From Hofstenia miamia (Eukaryota > Xenacoelomorpha > Acoela): a DNA stretch of 64,000 bases. The DNA lies in NCBI GenBank assembly GCA_004352715.1, contig SCFE01000036.1:347749-411748 (forward strand), given 5' to 3'. Positions 24,857 to 35,914 of the stretch are shown here, one piece after another. A model generated the notes under the pieces. It was not told where the DNA came from. It saw nothing but the letters and a program-made list of their open reading frames with translations, and did no database searches. Numbering within the stretch: the first letter of the stretch is position 1; each line of letters starts with the position of its first letter. The position numbers and the translations under genes are program-made.

Positions 24857-24984
24857 CAATGAAATTAATTAATATTAATTCATATGTTATGAATTTCACG
24901 ATATGGATAATAAATCATAACATTAGAAGACTGTTATAAAAATCTATATTAATATTTTCTACCATATTCATTTGGCAAACTTAC

Positions 24985-25111
24985 CTGTAATTGCAAAGTT
25001 AAATTGAATTTGTCATAATTTCGATCAACTATTGAATGAAAAGCTAATGAGTGTGTATCTTCAATGACAGAAATAACATCGAAAGCAATTGATGAAAGTA
25101 GAAATTCAAAT
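24985..25111 (-). CDS. Internal coding exon of unknown gene (exon A)
   Basis: On the minus strand a 127-bp block ends at a strong donor (TTACAG then GTAAGT, 24984-24979) and starts after an AG (GTAAAG, 25113-25112). It is open in one frame: one base completing a codon, then 42 codons. It encodes FEFLLSSIAFDVISVIEDTH followed by SLAFHSIVDRNYDKFNLTLQ and LQ, mixed hydrophobic and charged, which suggests helices of a folded domain. It ends on a complete codon, matching phase 0 of exon B. The acceptor has a weak pyrimidine tract, so the 5' limit is less certain than the donor. Family not recognised; a helical-repeat protein is only a guess. Confidence 0.6.
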
Positions 25112-26907
25112 CTTTACATAATAATCTCAGAGGGAGAAATTTTGCAGATTTATCATTTCCAAACATTCAAATGTTAAAATTTGCAATCCCTTGAGAACAT
25201 ATTCTGGTTAACGTGTTCTTTTAATCAGTTATTTTCGAATTTAATATTTCTACATAATTGCAACTTATAACTTAAGTGATAGCTTGACATTAACTCTGAG
25301 GGAATTTGATTACCATTAACTGTAAGGGCATAAATTGCGCAGAGGAACGTGGAAAAAATCTTTCGTAAGTATACCGTGAAAATTATATTTTGTATTAAAT
25401 CACTGCATTCGAATACATCTTGAATAGATTTTAGTTTGAAGCTTATGGGGTCCGTGGTGGCCAAAAATGGGTATCAATTGATGTAGGAGTGAGTGCTGCC
25501 TTATTAAACGAAATAATATATTAATTGCGAAGATTTACTCTATGGCGTATGTAGACGACAACAGACAAATAGTCGAGAAGAATAATGGTCACTCAAATTA
25601 AAGTAATTGAGCTTCGAGTTACTACTTCTTTCATAAACAGTCAAAATTTGAGCTTTTATACTAAAACGTAGGGGCAAATGCAGAATTTTCCGATGATATC
25701 ACCTCAATGGTAATCATGCTGAATAATCAAGAACAGTCGTGACACCTTCTACGAGCTGAGAAAGGTTTTGCAAATATTGCCCGAAAACATAATTTACTAC
25801 TTCAGTTATAATAGTTTTAAATTAAAACAGTTTTTTAACCGTCAAATTTCGAATTCGAAAATATACATGGCGCTATTCATTAGGGACCTGCCAGTCTGAG
25901 ACTCGCGGGACTCGAAAATGGACTCGATTCCAAAGGCAATGACTTTAAGATATTTTAAAAATAGATTCGTTAAAAAATTGATTAAATAAAAATCGTTTCG
26001 ATAGTCCAAGTTTGGAAATTTCAAAAAAACACGCTTCTAAATTTACCAAATAGCAACAATGCTCTGTGTAATTCTGGCCAAGCCATATTATCTTTAAAAT
26101 GCCTTTACGTAAAGTCGATTTTTACCTAGAATAAGCACTTACCACCTTAGATGTCTTTTTATATTGAATTACGTGTGCTAAAATTATTTATAATACGTTA
26201 ATGAAAAGTAAAAAATTTGACATTTAGATTTTTTTATGCTTTGAGTGACCTCGAATTTCGATCCGGACTAGAGTTGCATTTAACAGGATTTTAGGTTTTA
26301 CAAGAACACAAACATTAATATTAATAGATATGAACAAGTACAAACGAAATTAACACTCTTTTTATGCAAACTAGATTATTATTTTAATGAAACTTCCATT
26401 AAAATATCCTAATTATGTCGTTCTATAAAAAATATGTATAAATAAGTTATCAGAGTCTTACAAATTTGTTTTTCTAAATAAATATAAAAATTGCTTCTTG
26501 TGATTGCTATTCAGATTCAGAATTACTTAATTCCAGGATAATGGGATATTGCATCTTCCTATTCCTAAGAAATAGATTACAATTAATCCAGTGCTCAATT
26601 AGCTTTAAGAGCTATCGAAAAATTTAGCATCCCACCTTCAAACCTCCCGAGCGTCAATTATTACCGTTTTTCTACTCATTAACTTTATGATATATTTGGC
26701 ATATATTTTGCCTTGAGGATATTCTAGGTGGGTATTTCTGTAGAGCAGAGATCCAGTGAGGATCTATCTTGCTCAATACGTTGAGTAAGGTTATCCAAGA
26801 TAACTACACATGAAAAACTGCATGTACTAAACCCAGCCTAATTCCCAAGGGAATTACACCTTTTAAGAACAATCGATTGAAAAAATTTTCGAAGTTTATT
26901 TCTTAAA
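25112..26907. other. AT-rich stretch without identified gene
   Basis: A 35-bp block at 26143-26177 on the minus strand has a donor (GGTG then GTAAGT) and an upstream TTTTAG and is open, but its phase does not fit exon A. Nothing else was recognised. Confidence 0.4.
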
Positions 26908-28824
26908 GGCTTCAACCAGAGGCCAAGCAAGAAAAATATATGAGGGGGTGCATTAGCAAAATTGCTGTCCCTTCAATAGTTGCAACTAAAATCATCTCAG
27001 TTTATTTCTCTAAACCTACTACATATACATGTTTAATGCAATCTGTATTGCCCATATAATAATTACCAAAATAGGCAAAATAATATTTAAGACATATATG
27101 TGTATGTTTGGCGACTGGTGTATATTGATACACTCAGCTCTACGTGAAAAACAATAATAGCACATGTGTAAAATTTGAAATTCAAATAGTTTTTCATAAA
27201 ATAGGTTCAGTTTTGTTATCTTTGTTATAAGTGCAAGTTGGTCGAAAATAGAATCTTGAAATATCGCTTATCAATTCATAATTTGATCAGCATGCATGGG
27301 AAAATCAAATAATCCTATCAGTCAAACACTACAATTAATATCCCTGAAGAAATCAATTTCAGCGCATTTTTACCATCTTTTGAATATGCAATTTTTTCCT
27401 TTGCTTTTCTACTGTTTTAATTACAAACGTCCTAATGTTGACAAATGACAAAAAAATATCTTGCATGTAGTCTAAAGATTACATTTTTTATTCGTTACAA
27501 AGCAATATAAGCTTCAAAAAAAAATCTACCCCATGTAATCCTTTAAAATTAATCATTTAAAATTAAAAGCATTGAATGTTACGTTACTCTAATTCAATGG
27601 TAAAAATGTTTCTGCTAAAAGTCTGTACATAAACAAAAACTTAGTTGACTTTTGATTCCTTTGCCAATATTGACAAATCAATATGATTTGAAAACTTCAA
27701 ATACACATAAAAAGCCAATCACTATTCATTCAATTGTACCCATCAGTTTTTATTACACTATCCATTTTCAAATTTTCTTTCTAATATTTTTCTGAGTATA
27801 AGAGCAAAATTCTTCTAGTCGCTCATCAGACATAATTGTTTTAAAGTAGTTTCTGACCATTCTGAGCTTACTAAGAGATCGTTCATTGGAAGCAACAGCC
27901 ACATGAATGCATGTGCTTCAACAGGAAAATAGGAAATATGTGTTTTCTATTGGGACTTTCACTAGGCTGAATTTATTTTTGACCATTTTTTAGTGACATA
28001 TCAAAATGATTGTCAAATACAAATTAATACAAAGATGAGATTGAGACTTAATAAAACACAGCAGCAGTGTAAGGAAAGGGGAGGTTTTCAAAATTGATTT
28101 TGATTGGTTAAAAATTGGAATATTTTAAAAATGAAGGTCTATTTTTTGAATATTTTGGTAAATTTCTGTGGGGCTTCACCGTCCTTTTCGTCACTTATTT
28201 GATCACGATATAGATGTACTCCTATTAGAAAATTTTGCATACGCCCATGAAACATAGGATAGAAAACTGAGATTGACGAGGCAATGATTGGTATTTAACA
28301 CCTTGGGTCATATTGCACCTTTTTGATTCTTCTAAGGTATTGGATAAAAATTGGTTAGACCTTCCAAACATTAATTGTCTTGTCAAAGCTAGAATAGAAA
28401 TGCAGTTTAGTAATAGAAAATTTTAAATGTAAACTTTCCGAATTGAAAACTGCTTAGAAAATAAGCTACTTAGGCCTAATAAAAGATTTCCTTCAAATCC
28501 TAATTAGGCTATATTTAAGCTATTTTTTCTTTTAGATTAAAAGAATAGAACAAATCAATAAGTTGAAAATATAGATAATGTGTCGCCCTTGTAATGACTG
28601 ACATTCAAGAATTATATTTACAGAGAAAGCACAAATCACTTATTCAAATACATATTTCACAAAAATGTTGAAAGAGATACACTTCCTGCATTATGAATTT
28701 AGAAAATGAGTGGAAAATAAAATGAATATATCGCAAGATTTGTTAAACGGTTGTTTTGCTGCCCCCTGAGAAAAAAATATTCGGGGGATGCATCACCCCC
28801 AGCACCCCCGGTTGGCTTCAACCA
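26908..28824 (-). mobile_element. hAT element with transposase remnant
   Basis: The body, about 26917-28814, lies between direct copies of GGCTTCAACCA (26908-26918 and 28814-28824), within which GCTTCAAC is the likely 8-bp target duplication. The left end reads CAGAGGCC, followed by GAGGGGGTGCA near 26942. The right end carries CGGGGGATGCATCACCCCCA and GCACCCCCGGTTG, the G/C-rich subterminal motif of many hAT elements. A decayed transposase C-terminus lies inside on the minus strand. At 1.9 kb it has lost most of its coding region. Confidence 0.8.
27768..27906 (-). pseudogene. hAT transposase C-terminus
   Basis: The minus-strand frame contains VAVASNERSLSKLRMVRNYF then KTIMSDERLEEF, ending at TGA (27770-27768). 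This is the dimerisation block of hAT transposases of the ZMYM/TTF-type group (usual form VxxASxERSFSKLKxIKxxLRSxMxxxRL). The core Ser-x-Glu-Arg and Ser-Lys-Leu are kept. The upstream frame is interrupted, and the DDE core was not found. Confidence 0.85.
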
Positions 28825-29651
28825 AGTTTAAGTAAAATATTTATACTTAGCCTTTTTACCTATGCCAAGCCATTATTAAGAGGAATCATTTATTTGAAAT
28901 ATTTTAATGCTGCATAAACAAATTTTGCTATTTACTTTAGTGTTCCATCTTGTCGTTTTCCCAAGTATTCGCGCGCGTTTCTTGTCATTAACTTACTTGG
29001 CAATGATCTCACCCAATCCACAAATCAGAGAGCGATTTCAAATGAAGAACTCCATGAGGCGTTAAAAATTGACAATATTTCATACAATGTAGACAACTGT
29101 CGATTAAAATGGCAATAACTTGTCTGACGGATTACCGCTGTCACACGAATGGCTGAATAAAATGGCATAATGAGTGACATTATTGCTAGAAACAAAATCT
29201 ATGTTTTAATCCCAAATAATTATTGACGTAAATGCGCTTTTCATTTGCTTAGCGAGATTAAACAACAAATGTCAAATCGATCAGACTACAAGCCTTGCAG
29301 TTTAAGTAGTCCACTACCACAAAAATACATAATGATTCGAAGATGAAAAGTTACCTATGGTCGAAATATTTGCTAACAATGAAGTTTGATTTACATTTCA
29401 AGTATCATTTAATCAAATTAATAAAATTATTTGTGCTAGAATCAGATAGGCTCAAACTTTGGGACGAGTTAGGCCTGATGTGGGTCAGGTTACAGCTTGC
29501 GATTAAGCATAAATTGGGTTTAATATGAAAATGTTTTCATTAAAATATAAAAAATTCGAAGACAATAAATTCATCAATAAGTTTTGAATTAGTAAAATGT
29601 GAAATTTTGGACTTGATTAGTTCTTGCCATAAGCTAGCAGTTGTAAGTTTC
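28825..29651. other. AT-rich stretch without identified gene
   Basis: A GTAAGT donor on the minus strand near 28990 has stops in all three frames upstream. The 61-codon frame at 29343 has no recognisable content. Confidence 0.35.
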
Positions 29652-29870
29652 TTAATGATTCTGTACAGATATTATAACTATCTTGTTTTGCAAAGAACAT
29701 ATCGGGTACTGTCGGTTCTGTTTTTGCACAGCTTCTGAAATAAAATTTCCTAAGCTAAAAATGCTCTTAACTATTGCGATATAACGACTGAGATGCTTGT
29801 CTGGGCGTGTTTCTGTTGTTTGGATACTTCTACTCAAAAGTTTGCCAAATCTTTCGAAAATAATAAGAAA
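29652..29870 (-). CDS. Candidate coding exon, possibly same gene as exons A-C
   Basis: Open for about 70 codons on the minus strand, including FGKLLSRSIQTTETRPDKHL, SRYIAIVKSIFSLGNFISEA and VQKQNRQYPICSLQNK, with composition more coding-like than its surroundings. A pyrimidine-rich tract ending CGAAAG just upstream of ATTTGGC is a plausible acceptor. The only downstream GT in the right phase to join exon A is the weak CGACA-GTACCC near 29707, giving Gln at the junction. The product would be amphipathic helical. Unrecognised; it may instead belong to another gene or be a pseudogene. Confidence 0.3.
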   Translation of the reverse strand, partial: FLIIFERFGKLLSRSIQTTETRPDKHLSRYIAIVKSIFSLGNFISEAVQKQNRQYPICSLQNKIVIISVQNH

Positions 29871-31368
29871 AACTTTTTTATGCTTCTAGAATAATCGCTG
29901 CACTCTTGCGCTAATATTAGTTCCTTCATATTCTGCATACCGAAGCAAGCGAAGCATTTACAACTTAAATAATATAAAATTTAAAGGTCAACTTTTAAAT
30001 ATCAGATTTTATGGTGGAAAATTTGTTCAGCATTACAAATCATCTGGGAACATTTTTTCATGTGTGTTTGTTTTGCTTTGGCATTTTTATTAACATTCAA
30101 AGAGTGTATATACGGTAAACTTAAAGCATTTGAATTTTATCTAACCATCGAAATCGCAAGTAATTTTAAGTGGATTTCTTCAGGAAATATCTCTTAGTAA
30201 ATCAAAATGCATTTATTTGGGTCACTAGTTAAATGAATATCAATGAAAACCAGTTCGTATTAATCTTAGTTAAGTAAGGGTTAGTTCGCAAAACAAAAAA
30301 ATCAAAAATTGGTAGTCTCATATTGTGAGACTAACTGTCTCAAACTAGTTAACATTTTTTGTGAAATGTTTGGTACAAAACAATGAGTTCTATAATATTC
30401 TTTAGTTGAAGCAGTCCTTGGTAGAAAAACATTTTCTAATCCGGCGACTTAAAATCTGAAGCATTCCACAAACTACCTTATGCATGAGAAGGTTTACAAT
30501 AATACGTTGGAAGAATATTCATTATACAATATGGTCCATCTTAACTTTCCTAATGATCAATGGGAATCCTTTAGTTTCTCAGAAATATACATGTTCTCTT
30601 TCATTATTAGAAAACGTAACATTCCTGAGCTCAATATATATGCGATTAAACTGCAAATTTTAATGCCTAGTTCGTCTCACTTTAATTTATTTCAAGCAGA
30701 TGCAAATTTTTGCAGAATTAATACTTCAGGGTTTTCACATCTTTTTAATTGAAAAGAATGTTTTGAGAAATGCATATACTTTATAATTATTTCAAATTTA
30801 AAAATATAGAATCTTTTGAATCTTTTGTTAATTATGAAATTGGGAAAACAGTGGCAATGTCAGAAACTTTTAAAAATTGTATAATTCTCACAGGGGAACC
30901 ATTCTTTATTATAATTAGTTAGCTTCAACTAACATCCATGGAGACTGTCTTAATTATAAATTCGAATTAAGTTTTAGGTTCCAATGAAAGGCAGACAAAT
31001 ATGTTGAGATTAAAAAAATGAGAAATTGGCTTGAAACTAAATCAAATTATAAACCATTTTCTAAAACCATGGTTGAAAGCAAATCTATTTATTGAGTTAA
31101 TTGATTGCAGACAACCTTCAGTTTCCTCCAACACGTTTATTTCCAAAACAGAGATAACAATCCTCGTAAATGCGAAGATTACATAAATTTTCACTAATCT
31201 ACAGTGCACATTTAAACTTGATAAAAGATAGATGGCTATTTAAATTTTAATTTCTGCAATATAAATATATGTCAGATAATATCTGGCTAGAATTGAACAG
31301 CTCCTGCAAGAACTCACAGAAAACCAACACAGAAATACAATCTAAATTTTGATTCTTTTCCAAACAAG
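29871..31368. other. AT-rich stretch without identified gene
   Basis: A 90-codon frame at 30480-30752 on the plus strand has no recognisable domain, no splice or promoter context, and AT-driven composition. I do not regard it as a gene. Confidence 0.4.
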
Positions 31369-31759
31369 TTCGAAACTAGAGATGTGAGGGGTGAGGTGAG
31401 GTAGCGGTTAGGAAACGTTCATTGTAGTATACGCGGTGACAAAACATGCCTTAGCCCAGTCGGTCAAAGAAATTTCTTTGCCAATTTGAAGAAAAATTAA
31501 TTTTAAAAATACCAATAGTAACTGTTTTAAGAAAACATCATTTACAATTTGTAATTTTGATGAAACGCATGTTTAACATATAAATTTTATTAAGTTTTAA
31601 GTTGCTATGCACATAAATATAGATTTTGCGCTAACAGCGGTAACTTTCCAACCATTGCGTCATACCGCGTTGAGTTTCGTATTTTTGCGGGTGTCAAAAT
31701 GATGGTGAGCTGCGGTAAGTTTTACAAAAATGTCTGTCGCGTGCATTTCTATTCGAAAC
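31369..31759. mobile_element. hAT-type element, 375 bp, TTCGAAAC duplication
   Basis: The element spans 31377-31751 and is flanked by identical TTCGAAAC at 31369-31376 and 31752-31759. The left end is TAGAGATGTGAGGGG; the right end read inversely is TAGAAATGCACGCGA. GCGGT/ACCGC motifs recur inside (31413, 31638, 31664, 31712), as in the element at 15088-15551, and the first bases TAGAGATG are shared, so the two belong to one family. No coding sequence. Confidence 0.85.
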
Positions 31760-33957
31760 CCTTCAACGGATTTGGTAAGACTTGAGAGAGAGTAAAAACT
31801 CAAGTACAAAATTTTAACGGAATTTAGTGAACAGACGAAGACCATTTAGATGAAATTTGAATTAAATCTTCCAGGCTTAAAGTTGATTTTCTTCTCGATT
31901 TGTGAACTTTTTGAACTCAATTCAAATCATATTCACTTGTGCTATAGTTAAACTATATAAAGGTGTATAAAAAACATTCCTGACTTTCTAATTGAATGTG
32001 TGAGCAATAAAGGTTTTTAAGTAAATATCGAATTCGGATTATTACCTCAATATTTTTAACTCTAGCTGTATTAAAAACGCAATGAAATACAAAACGTTAT
32101 ACAATTAAAAATAAGTACCTAAAATGAACTTTACGTTAAATTTATAACGATTCTAATAAATTTTATCTTCTGTGCAAGTACAGAGGAACAGTTGCGCTTT
32201 TCTCTGTGAGAATATTATGCGTGCTGAAAATGTACATCCCAAAGAACTGGCTTTAGATGATAAAGCTTAACTCGACAAGTGCTAGTAATATATGCTTATT
32301 TATCTTCCAAAATTCAAGCACACTTTACTCTAGTCTGAATAAGCAAGTAATCTTGAATTATAAAATTTTTTGATGGCTTTCAATTCATTAGTATTCAGTC
32401 CAAACATTTGGGTAGAAAAGTTTTGGAATCAGACCTAAATAATGAGTATCCACTCATCGTTTTCATGACTGCTAGTCAAAGTGAACTTTGCTGCTAGTGC
32501 ATTTAGGAATTGCTAGCTTCCTGTATTTCAATCTATGCGAGTTGTTAAATTGGTAACTCTACACAATACATGTATGTAACATTGCAATTTTATCATAATT
32601 ATATTGGTGCTTTAGATATGCAACATCATAGCGTTGTTTAAACATGTAATATTATTCAGAGTAATAATAACGATTACTATTTCAATCTACATTCAAAAAG
32701 TAGATTACAATTTTCGAATTGTTACAATATTGAGCAAATAATCCTACTTGGAACTGCGTAGAAGTCAGAAAAATTTAGGGAAATGCAAACAGCAAATTTG
32801 CTCACCGCAACAATTTCAGCAGTCTACAAAATTCGTTGAAGCAACCGATTTAAATAAGGTTAACACTGAACTGTTAGACCTTATATGGACAGCGAAGTTA
32901 TCGAACCTATAAGATAACCTACATGCATATAGAGGTCTTGTTCATCAAAATATAAGTTTAGTTGCAAAAAAGAAATTTATATTGAAGCCCTATATAGCAC
33001 AATTTTTCAAAATATGCAGGAAGACAATTACACTGACTACAAAGTTACTTATGAAAGTGTACTGAAAAAATCAAAAACAAGCGAGATTTAGTTTTTCTGA
33101 TGTGTCTGAATCAAGAATCGCAATGTTAATGTTTGAAGTTAAATTTGATAAGAAATTTTACCAAAAATATTGTTGGCCATTTTTAATGTTGAAATTTTGA
33201 CACTGCATTTATTCGATAATGAAAATGAATTCATTAATCCATATTTGAAGATAAACGACAGCACAATAAGAATTTGCAAATACTTGGATTGGAATGTCAG
33301 TTCTTTAAATGAAGAAAAGCACTTGAGAATATTTTTCAGAACTTTTGGATAAAATATTGCTATATTAAAATATTCTGGTCTGTAAATTTTCGGTAATTTC
33401 TTAGTTCGACCCATTTACAACTCTGATTACAAAATCAAATTCTTCCTTCTCTACTTTCTAAATGTATAGTCAAGCGTGTGTGTTTCAGATTGTGTAATTT
33501 ATTTTTGAAGGCCTTTCTTAGACATTGGCTTGGTTAAACTAAGTCTCTTTGTTGACAATTGAACAAAATCACATAAATGTGAGTCAACTTTAGCAAAGTT
33601 TTCAAGTGAAGTTACATGATGTTTACATAACTTAGAGAAATCTTATCAATCCTCATAAATTATACACTGTCTAACAAAAATTTCTAGCAGATGATAGCCT
33701 ACATGGTTTTATTAGCTCATAAATTTAGGTTTTGCTAATCACACTTTCAAGCTAAGCAAAGTTACAATAATATAATTGTCTTTTAGCTTAAATAGCACTA
33801 CTTTTGTTACGTAGAAGCCTATGTACAGAATTTTATCTAAATTCTTGTTAAAGAAAATTTTGTTGTTAATTCCTTATAAAAGTTGCCAAGTTGTTAAATT
33901 TTTTACATAGATCGTCATTCACAACCCACCTATGAAATCCCGCAAGCTTGTGCAGTT
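31760..33957. other. AT-rich stretch without identified gene
   Basis: No exon with a splice pair and no transposon ends were recognised. Open frames on both strands at 33139-33414 overlap each other and look like chance. Confidence 0.4.
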
Positions 33958-34133
33958 CAGAGCTGTCAATGGGTCAAGATATGTTGAATCAACCAACCCA
34001 ATCCAAATTCATCTAATGAATATTGTCCCAGTCCATCCCAAGTTTTATTGAGATTTTCTATGCTTTTTATCCAACCCAAATTTATGGAAAATTACCCAAC
34101 TACAAGTTGAATACTTCAACAGGCTTTGTCTTC

Positions 34134-34136
<3 letters not shown>

Positions 34137-34178
<42 letters not shown>
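34137..34178. repeat. (TA)n microsatellite
   Basis: About 21 uninterrupted TA units. Confidence 0.95.
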
Positions 34179-34181
<3 letters not shown>

Positions 34182-34299
34182 AAATTTAAAAAGAAGCACA
34201 CAAAATTTATAAAATTTAAACTTAATTAAATACTGCTAAAATTTGAATGTTTTTGTTTTGTACTGAAATTTAAGAATATCAAAAACAATAAATACCTCA

Positions 34300-34661
34300 A
34301 TCATGACCTAGTGATGTGTGGGCCGCCGATTTTTCTGGCGCGGGTGAGCCCGCGCCAGCTGTTCAGCACTGAGCCTGCCCGAGCGTGATTTCATTATTTA
34401 CCTGTAAATTACTCTAGATCTAATAAAAACATTACTATCAGCTGTTGGTAAATTTACCTGTGGTAGATTTGAGATATAGTAAAGTTGTGATTTGAGGTAT
34501 AGCAAACAGAATTGTAAAAAGAGATATTGTGTTTTGAGACATAGTAAGCAGAATAGACTTACAATACTTTTATCTTTTCTTATCTATGTCAGCCCTTGGC
34601 CCGCCCGAGCCCACGGGCTGCCAGCGGGCATCGGGCGGGCCCGCACATTACTATCATGACC
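34300..34661. mobile_element. hAT-type element, 345 bp, GC-rich ends, nested
   Basis: The body is 34309-34653. The left end TAGTGATGTGTGGGCC and the inverted right end TAGTAATGTGCGGGCC match at 14 of 16 positions. The flanking direct repeat is TCATGACC (34301-34308 and 34654-34661), extendable to ATCATGACC, so the boundary is uncertain by one base. GC-rich arms (for example GGCGCGGGTGAGCCCGCGCC near 34337) contrast with an AT-rich centre. Confidence 0.85.
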
Positions 34662-34790
34662 CACATTACTTCGAAAAATTGCCCCAATCCATTTATATAT
34701 TTCTTTCTATCTTTTTTTGCTTAACCCAACTAAACCCAACCCAACCCAAAAACTTTGCAATAAATTTGATCCAACTCATTTACAATCCTG

Positions 34791-35678
34791 TGGCCGACAA
34801 GTACTTGCGAACATTATTCAAAAAGTGACTGAACTTTGATCATATAAGTGCTTCCAAGAAAATGTGATATCTACCTAGCAAAGGACAGACATTTGAGCTG
34901 AAGCAGAAACATTGCCAATGAGCACAAAAATGAGATCGAGAAGAATCGTCAATGAACCGTTTGAGATCAGAGCTATTGCATTAGATGAACAGTGTGATCC
35001 TGGAGTCCATTAAAAGTTGCTTAGATTTTGTATGTTTGCAAGTTCTATGATTTATATACGCTGAATTGTATCATGAAAAAATGACAGACGCTTAATGCTA
35101 ATTGGTTTTCTTTAGTTCATTCTTTCCGCAATGCATGTGTCTTGGCCTCATAACAAAGGAAAACGATATTATTTTCAATAATATCAACTAACTACAAATC
35201 TACTCCATAGGTTTGAAACCAAGCACAATTTAAAAGTCTAGTTATCCATTAAACTCAGCAGTAACATTTAGAAATCTGCGAAAGTACATGCATTAAGGAA
35301 CAATGCTTTTAATAAAACTAATGCAGTAAGAATAGAAGCCAAGTATATTATAGATGTTTTTTTGAATAATCATTACATTATTTAAAGGAATAGCAATATG
35401 CTTATTTGAATGTTGCAAAGAAGAAGTTTTTAAAATAAAGTTACGTATGCGAGTAAAAAAAGTAGATGATAAACCTTCTATGCGAATGATAAGTTTTATT
35501 TTAGGTATAAGATAGCAAATCAATTTTTGTTGTTAATTGCCTTGCCCCTATAAATTTGGATATATTTATATTCGTAAAGAGAAAATTAATCACTAAGAAT
35601 TTTCACGCACCGATTCAAGCAGAATTGATCTTAATGCAACTTCTCATTTAAATTTCAGATTCCCAACATTTTGTATTG
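34791..35678. other. AT-rich stretch without identified gene
   Basis: A somewhat GC-richer patch at 34860-35020 has no readable frame. The remainder holds nothing I can name. Confidence 0.35.
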
Positions 35679-35914
35679 TTAACTCTTTGGGGCTTACTGG
35701 CATGAGTAGCCAAAATTTTATGCTAATTTAATATTTGCTTTTGACTTCATTTTGTTTTGATATGATGAAATCATATCCCGGACCAGATCTCAGAGACCAT
35801 TTGATAAAATTTAGTGAAATTGGATATTTGAGCTATCAAAAGTGAATGTCCGTAATTGATATAAAATCAAAGCAATATCATACGTTTTACTATGTCTGTG
35901 CCTTAAAGGGTTAA
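35679..35914. mobile_element. piggyBac-like MITE with TTAA flanks
   Basis: A 228-bp segment (35683-35910) lies between TTAA at 35679-35682 and 35911-35914. Its left end CTCTTTGGGGC and inverted right end CCCTTTAAGGC match at 8 of 11 positions, close to the CCCTTT end of piggyBac-type elements, which duplicate TTAA. No transposase is encoded. TTAA is common in AT-rich DNA, so the terminal similarity carries most of the weight. Confidence 0.55.

Larger units (their letters stand above)
21072..24984 (-). other. Inferred 3.9-kb intron
   Basis: The interval between exons A and B on the minus strand. It is AT-rich with a (TA)n tract at 23748-23770 and another at 24817-24853. A GC-richer region near 23200-23660 contains scattered GCGGT/ACCGC motifs resembling the interior of the hAT-type elements at 15088 and 31377, but no ends were found. 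Short open frames at 22068-22316 and 24046-24249 are not convincing. Confidence 0.4.
33958..34790. mobile_element. Putative hAT-type element rich in CCAACCCAA, hosting another
   Basis: The left limit CAGAGCTGTCAATGGGTC (33958) and the right limit read inversely, CAGGATTGTAAATGAGTTGG (ending at 34790), are similar in layout. Both flanks are rich in CCAACCCAA/CCAATCC (33995-34110 and 34730-34750). No clear 8-bp duplication was found, so the boundaries are tentative. Inside lie a long (TA)n tract (34137-34178) and the complete hAT insertion at 34309-34653. Confidence 0.45.

Noticed and set aside
26143-26177. 35-bp micro-exon on the minus strand (open, donor GTAAGT)
   Set aside because: Its phase does not fit exon A, and a 35-bp block is easily open by chance.
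28930-29060. GTAAGT donor on the minus strand near 28990 as evidence of an exon
   Set aside because: All three frames upstream have stops within about 50 bp.
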